A stretch of DNA of 64,000 nt, taken from assembly GCA_014773175.1 (NCBI GenBank), contig VXCM01001301.1, forward strand, positions 73,667 through 137,666, written 5' to 3'. The translations under genes were made by a program, and so were the position numbers. The notes beneath the pieces are model-generated. The model made no database searches. It worked only from the letters and a program-made list of their open reading frames with translations, and had not been told where the DNA came from. Below are positions 58,630 to 64,000 of this stretch, one piece after another. Numbering within the stretch: the stretch's first letter is position 1; the number at the start of each line of letters is the position of its first letter. The stretch is from Lucifuga dentata. Lineage: Eukaryota > Chordata > Actinopteri > Ophidiiformes > Bythitidae.

Positions 58630-59208
58630 ATGCAATTCATTGAATCATTAGGAATCGTATACTGATAATACATATTAAAATACATCCTTTGTAACCTTTA
58701 AAATATCAATTTTAAACATTTTATTAATTAAAACATGTTTCTTTAATTAAAAAGGCACTGGTAAACTACAGTATTTCATACAGCCATGCAGACTGGCTGG
58801 AAAGTTGCTCCATGTTCCCTTGCAGTTCTGTTTGTGAATGAACAGCTTTCTGAAATCCCGTTGAACCCTCAAAAGTTTTTCTGCCATAAAACTATAACAG
58901 TGTGTTTCCTCTACATACAAAATATGAAAACCATGAAAATTAAATTCTTAACATTGTACCACGATGGGACGAAAAAAACAGGACAGATACATTTAAATGG
59001 ACAAAACAAGAAACAGTTATCATTTGATTGTGGTATGATGATATCAGTGGAAATTAAACACTGTCTGGGATTCATGCAAGTAACACTTCTGAACTTCCCA
59101 TGAAGTAAAACTGAACCCTGTCAGAAGGCACACACTTATTTTCACCTCGGCTCCCGTTGAGGTGAGAAGACTTTTCTCACGTCTTCCTCCCAATTTTTGT
59201 ATCTTTTC

Positions 59209-59322
59209 TCACTTTCCATAGAATTTCTTGTTCAGGAGGAAGATGAGCAAATTGACGTTCACTTTGGCTTTGTCAAACATCTTCATGACGGCCACTCCTT
59301 CGTACTGCAGCTGAAGGAGATC
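59209..59322 (-). CDS. iqgap2: iqgap2 terminal exon
   Basis: DLLQLQYEGVAVMKMFDKAK, then VNVNLLIFLLNKKFYGK and TGA (59211-59209). Confidence 0.93.
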   Translation of the reverse strand, partial: DLLQLQYEGVAVMKMFDKAKVNVNLLIFLLNKKFYGK

Positions 59323-62300
59323 CTGGACGTAAAATACAACAGATATGAGTTGAGAGTCAGTAAAACAAGTTTGTCATTCTTAAGGAAACTGTTCAAATTT
59401 ATCAGATTTAGGGTGGAATTCATAAAACACAGTCCCACTTTTAACGTGTTGATAAGGGCAGATATCGTCATGCAACCATGTTCTCTCATTTATCAACGCC
59501 TGTTACTGGCATCTTTTGTGTTGGGCTTGAAAGAGGCGCAACTACATGTCAGAGGAGCAAGTCATAAAACACAGTCATGCAAAATTTGAGACCTGTTTCA
59601 GTCTGGTGGTAAATTTCAGCGGCATGAAATCTGGATGACATTTTAAACTCTATTTGCCTCACGTGTTAGTGATCAATAAATTTGATTTTCAAGCCTGCAC
59701 AGTTGAACAGTGTTTTTAAATGGCGAGGTGTGATCCGATCCCGCACACATTCTTGTGGTACTATGCCTCTTCTTCAAGCCTAATGTGCTGTGCTCTGTGT
59801 TTCGCTCTTGCACACACCACAACCACCTCCTGTGCGTCGCACTCCGGGTATGGGGATATGCTACCTCTCATATATTGGTGTCAGTCTTAAAATGTGAAGC
59901 CGTAAAGAAGAGAAATTAGGATTTGTGGATTTAACGTCAATTTTGCTTTGACACCAGAGGAAGTGTTTCAAAGTGTGGCTCTTAAATATGAAGCAGCTCA
60001 TTAACACGCTGACCTTCATTGGCTTTTACCTGTGACACCCCTTACAACAACATGTCAGTAATGGGGCAAGGATGTGCCAATTAATGTAAGGGAAGCTTTA
60101 TGAATGAGCTTCAATTATCATGGCACTTGTTTAGTGAGACGCCGTGTAGTGGACATAATTTTTTATGAATTCCCCTTTGAGACAAATTAAATCACTGTAG
60201 TCTGGTTGAGAAAATTTGAAAACAAAGTAATGACGGGAACAGGAAACTTAATTATCTGTCAGTAAGAATCACTGTTGGCTCGAGTTGCTTTATTTCATGA
60301 AAATCTGGCTCGATGTTCACCTGGAAATGAAGCTGGACTTTTTCCATCTCAACCCCCATAAATTTGGCCTTCACCTCAAAATCTCCAACTTCCTCAGTGG
60401 GTGAGATGTCAAACATGACATTTTTGAACCTGAGGGAAGCAAAAGACAATAACAAAATTAAGGAAAAAGGATAAGAACACGACACATGGAAAAAAAACCA
60501 GACTAACCATCTAAGTTAGTAGCATTACTGTCGCAGAATGATAGTTGATTTTGGCATTACACACAGCATCATGCTCTGGAGAGACTGAATAGGACTCAAA
60601 TAATTAGTTTGTATTGAAGTTTGTATTTCTATGTATAAAATTAGTCTTTATAAGACACTACATTTTTGCTTTTAAACAATTGCTCCCCATTTCCCCCTGG
60701 TGCAGTGAGACATTTTACCTTAGAAAAATACAAATAAACAGGATAAATGTCTTGATGAGTTATATCTTGATAAGTCTAATGATATTTTCCTTCCTTTCAA
60801 AGAAAGCTGACAAAGCAATGTCACAGTATCAGTTTATAGCCTGGTCCCATTACTTTCAACAGGCATCCTTCCTCTTTTTGGAAAAAGCACAATCATTTCC
60901 TGAACGAGGACACAACTGAACTGATGGAAACTATGGCTTCTTGTAAATACATGAAAAATATTGTCATACTGTATTAGCTCACACTGACTAGTACCAGGTT
61001 CACCATTACTTTTGAAATGGTAGGCAATTGTTGACACAATGTTTAATGGTGATATACAGCAGCTTCTGTTAATCAAAGTTTAGGATGGTGCTACTGTTTA
61101 GCTGGATTTCCCACAAAGATCAGCACAGTTGCTCATCGATGCTTCAAAGTGACAATAAATACTTTAGGGGTACTGAGGCTTTTTGTGGTGACCAGGTAGA
61201 CTCACTGGTTTGTCTGAAGTCCCTCAATCTCGAGGATGACTCCCTTCTCATGCAGCCTAGCTGCAGTGTACTTCAGAGACTGCGGCTTCCACTTCTTACT
61301 GCCCTTGTCATTTCCTTTGCTTTCCAGTTTGATTGATCTGCGTGCATTCCTGGAAGTACAACACAATAATTTCTATGTAGAAATTACAAGAAATCTTAGT
61401 CCATCGGATGAAAACCAATATAACACAAATATGAGCAGAAAGTAAGAACATTAGATTAAAAAAAAAAAAAAGACTGGGGGAACAGTGTTCTAAAATGAAG
61501 ACAAAACTCACTTCCTGTTGAGGTTGTCCAGGCAGGTCTTGATGTAGGTATCATAATAGTTCATCTGATCCTGGTAGAAAGCCGCCTTAGAGTTCAACGC
61601 CATCAGCGTCTGCTGGAGCTTCACAAGCTCTGCCTTCCTTCTCTGTCTGTAGCGTCTTTGGTAGCGAATATCCTGGCAAATCACAAATTTTAGTTGCACA
61701 GACCAAACACATCAAATAAAGCATGCATCTGGAGCTGCTTCAATACCTTTGATATGTCATTGATCAGCTCCTGGTATTTGTTGCTCTCGGTGACGAGGCC
61801 GGCCTGCTCTAACGTCCGGAGGTTCCTCTGGATCTTCCTCTTCTTCTGCTCCAGAGGCAGCTGGATGTCCTCCAGTACTGCCGGGCTGCTCTTCAGACCT
61901 TCAGGAGTCTGGGCGTCCTGGATCGCCCGGTGCTCTACAACCTTAGCATGCTCCGACTCCTTCAGGAGAAAAGTGCATATTACTGACACCAAATTGCAAA
62001 CAAATATTTCATTGCATATATTGTAATGACAGATGAAAATGGTTCAGGCTTTAAGGATATGTCAAAATAGTCAAATGTCACCTGTAGGGCAGTGGCCGGC
62101 GTCTCTAGAATCTCAGGCAATGTCTCTCCAGGTTGGATCCGAACCACATCCACTATAAGCTTTTTTGTCCTAACATGAACAGACAAACACACAGGATTAA
62201 AGAATCAGTCCCTACTTTGAGTAACAATATTCTCCAGGAAACCCTCTTAACATCATAAATGCCCGTCTTCATAATTAATATAGACAACTGTTTATCTCAG

Positions 62301-63714
62301 CTCTTGTCCTCTTAAATTGTGTTATCATTCTGTGGATATTTTTTAACATGTATCGTCAGGACACCGTGGTTTTGAGTCAAGGCCAACTTTTATTCAATAC
62401 ATAATGCTATAGAAAAAGTGCATTTTCCAGATTATCATTGGAAAATATCCGCAGTTGATATAGTAAAATAAATTGTGTACTGAAGTTCTATCCAGCTATT
62501 GTCTTTGGTAACAGCTAACACACTCAGTGTAATTACTGGCATAACCACAGCATGAATCCAAACATAGTCTAAACTAAAAACCATGACAAGGATCGATGGG
62601 TGGTGATGACCATTTCCATGTATTTTGGGCTCTGGTAAATACTGCATATGATACATACAGTCCTTTTGTAAGGAAGTGGCCCAAATGGATACATGTTTAT
62701 AGCCAAGATAACCATGACCACTAAACCTCTTCCTATTTGGACAGGAAATGATAGAGGGGCAGGAAATAAAACACAGGCATGATAGATAATGATAGCCACA
62801 AAGAAACACACACACACTGTGTCCAAAAGGGTTACATACAGAGCATCACGCAGTGTTCAGCTATTTATTTTGGCTCAACATGCTCACACTTTTTAACCAG
62901 TTTGCAGTCTGACTATCAGCAATCCCAAAGTCTATGTTAAGTATAAGAGTGATTCAGTGTAATGGGTTTAGTGGGCATAAGAGATTAGATCATAACAGTA
63001 CAACCCACTCTCCCCCACAGACAGTTTTTTAAAGGTAGTGCATCATTCTTTAACATGTGACACATTCATATTGTAATGATGCAAAGGATTTTAAAATAGT
63101 GAGGGTGGGAAAATAAACTTACTTCCTCATGAGAATCTTCATGTCCTTGTCATCCCCTTCCAACAGCTCAAACTTGCTGGTCAGGGTGAGGGAGATCTCT
63201 GTCTTTGCCAGCTGGCTCAGAGTGTTCTCTCTGTTTGAGTCATCAGGATCTACTGCTCCTTCACCTGAGTTTAAGCAGCACAGGACAAAAAAAAAAAAAA
63301 AAAAAANAAAAAAAAAAAAAAAAAAACTATCAATATGCTACAGCCACTTTGGGACTGGGAAAATTTATGTGTGGAGAAGGATTGATGACCTTCCCTTCAT
63401 AACTAATATCAAAGTGCCTTTCAAGTCACAAGCTGTAAAATGTTTTCAGGAGCTCTCATGGAAGCAAAGAAAACCACATGATATCTTGGTGTGATGTTGG
63501 GGTGGAAATGACCATGAAAATATTTTATGGATTAGGACTTTAAGCAACTAATTAAACCCCCAGTAAAACCCCAGTAGGTTGCACTAGCAAAAAATGTGAG
63601 AGTGAGAGTACCGAGTAACTCCTCTACATCAGGGACATCACCCAGGTCCTGCAGCAGCTCGTGCAGCAGGTCGTTGTGATCAGGAGAGATTGCCTCCAGA
63701 TGCTCCAAAAGCAG
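59209..63714 (-). CDS. iqgap2: iqgap2, Ras GTPase-activating-like scaffold protein (last 8 coding exons)
   Basis: Cytoplasmic scaffold that binds active Cdc42/Rac1, calmodulin and actin; its GAP-like domain does not hydrolyse Ras GTP. Exons, in transcript order: 63714-63612, 63264-63123, 62169-62082, 61959-61747, 61672-61512, 61349-61206, 60429-60321, 59322-59209; 1074 nt, 357 residues, all GT-AG and in frame. They cover the segment after the GAP-related domain (LHELLQDLGDVPDVEELL), a Lys/Glu/Gln-rich linker with coiled-coil character, and the RasGAP C-terminal domain (RYRQRRKAELVKLQ, SPTEEVGDFEVKAKFMG), ending LLIFLLNKKFYGK. The gene continues beyond the right edge. IQGAP1 and IQGAP3 share this end; the neighbour f2r makes IQGAP2 the best choice. 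Confidence 0.9.
60321..60429 (-). CDS. iqgap2: iqgap2 penultimate exon
   Basis: FKNVMFDISPTEEVGDFEVK, AKFMGVEMEKVQLHFQ. Donor gtgaac. Confidence 0.93.
61206..61349 (-). CDS. iqgap2: iqgap2 exon (third from end)
   Basis: Lys-rich start, then LKYTAARLHEKGVILEIEGL and QTN. Donor gtgagt. Confidence 0.92.
61512..61672 (-). CDS. iqgap2: iqgap2 exon (fourth from end)
   Basis: DIRYQRRYRQRRKAELVK, LQQTLMALNSKAAFYQDQ and NYYDTYIKTCLDNLNR. Donor gtgagt. Confidence 0.94.
61747..61959 (-). CDS. iqgap2: iqgap2 exon (fifth from end)
   Basis: 71 codons: ESEHAKVVEHRAIQDAQTPE, basic/Gln-rich middle, and NKYQELINDISK. Donor gtattg. Confidence 0.93.
62082..62169 (-). CDS. iqgap2: iqgap2 exon (sixth from end)
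   Basis: TKKLIVDVVRIQPGETLPEI then LETPATALQ. Donor gtgaca. Confidence 0.93.
62170..63122 (-). other. iqgap2: iqgap2 intron
   Basis: No repeat or other gene recognised in this intron. The short open frames across it have no support. Confidence 0.8.
63123..63264 (-). CDS. iqgap2: iqgap2 exon (seventh from end)
   Basis: GEGAVDPDDSNRENTLSQLA, then KTEISLTLTSKFELLEGD and MKILMR. Donor gtaagt. Confidence 0.9.
63289..63326. repeat. Poly(A) tract with N at 63307
   Basis: Homopolymer with a contig-join N in an iqgap2 intron. Confidence 0.8.
63612..63714 (-). CDS. iqgap2: iqgap2 exon (eighth from end)
   Basis: LLLEHLEAISPDHNDLLHEL then LQDLGDVPDVEELL and one base. Donor gtactc; acceptor ctttag. 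Confidence 0.9.
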
Positions 63715-64000
63715 CTAAAGCAAATACAGAGTTACTATGTGAAGTCACTTTCAAGATAAGACATGTGGTTAGGCTGGTGTTTTTTTTCCTCCACATATCA
63801 TACAAAAAGAAAGGAATAGATAAAATTATCTTAGTATGCAAAATGAAGGGTGAGAAATCATCTGCCCCACACAACATGTGCGTCATCTCCATTGTTTGCA
63901 TTAGTCCCTGTGTAAGTTGAGTGCAGAGTGAAACTGATGACAAAGAACACAGATGGATTCAACCTACTGACATCCTCACCACTACTCCCTTTCCAAAGAA

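Overview
This is a fragment of a vertebrate nuclear genome, most likely a teleost fish. It is intron-rich and AT-rich, full of dinucleotide microsatellites and fish-type interspersed repeats, and the genes are split by GT-AG introns. Two of the genes encode small lipocalins of the saxitoxin/tetrodotoxin-binding (alpha-1-acid-glycoprotein-like) family, which I know only from fish. It is a draft assembly: one run of Ns (39354-39584) and about fifteen single Ns mark contig joins, several flanked by identical direct repeats that look like unmerged contig overlaps.

Layout. 1-18105: no convincing exon; probably intron 1 of ssbp2. 18106-44802 (+): ssbp2 exons 2-17, coding for everything except the first ~21 residues of a single-stranded-DNA-binding transcription co-regulator. 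Its 14-kb intron 4 holds a broken LINE and, at a contig end, an unexpected exon of an estrogen-related receptor, most simply explained as a chimeric contig. 48439-51063 and 53193-54843 (+): two tandem lipocalin genes with the same six-exon structure. 55455-58373 (-): f2r-like protease-activated (thrombin) receptor, two exons. 59209-63714 (-): last eight coding exons of iqgap2, ending in the RasGAP C-terminal domain; the rest lies beyond the right edge.

The order ssbp2 / f2r / iqgap2 matches human chromosome 5q13-q14, where F2R sits beside IQGAP2 and SSBP2 is a few Mb away. This supports the paralogue assignments. The genes are not one pathway: ssbp2 is a nuclear LDB1 cofactor, the lipocalins are secreted carriers, f2r is a membrane receptor for coagulation proteases and iqgap2 is a cytoskeletal scaffold.

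I found no wholly new biological system. The most interesting items are the AC-repeat/GT-repeat arrangement at the two ends of ssbp2 introns 9 and 5 (a possible RNA-structure-assisted splicing layout), the out-of-place receptor exon at 37400-37514, two families of short inverted-repeat elements (one with TTAA target duplications, inserted independently in both lipocalin genes), and the unusual N-terminus of the f2r-like receptor.
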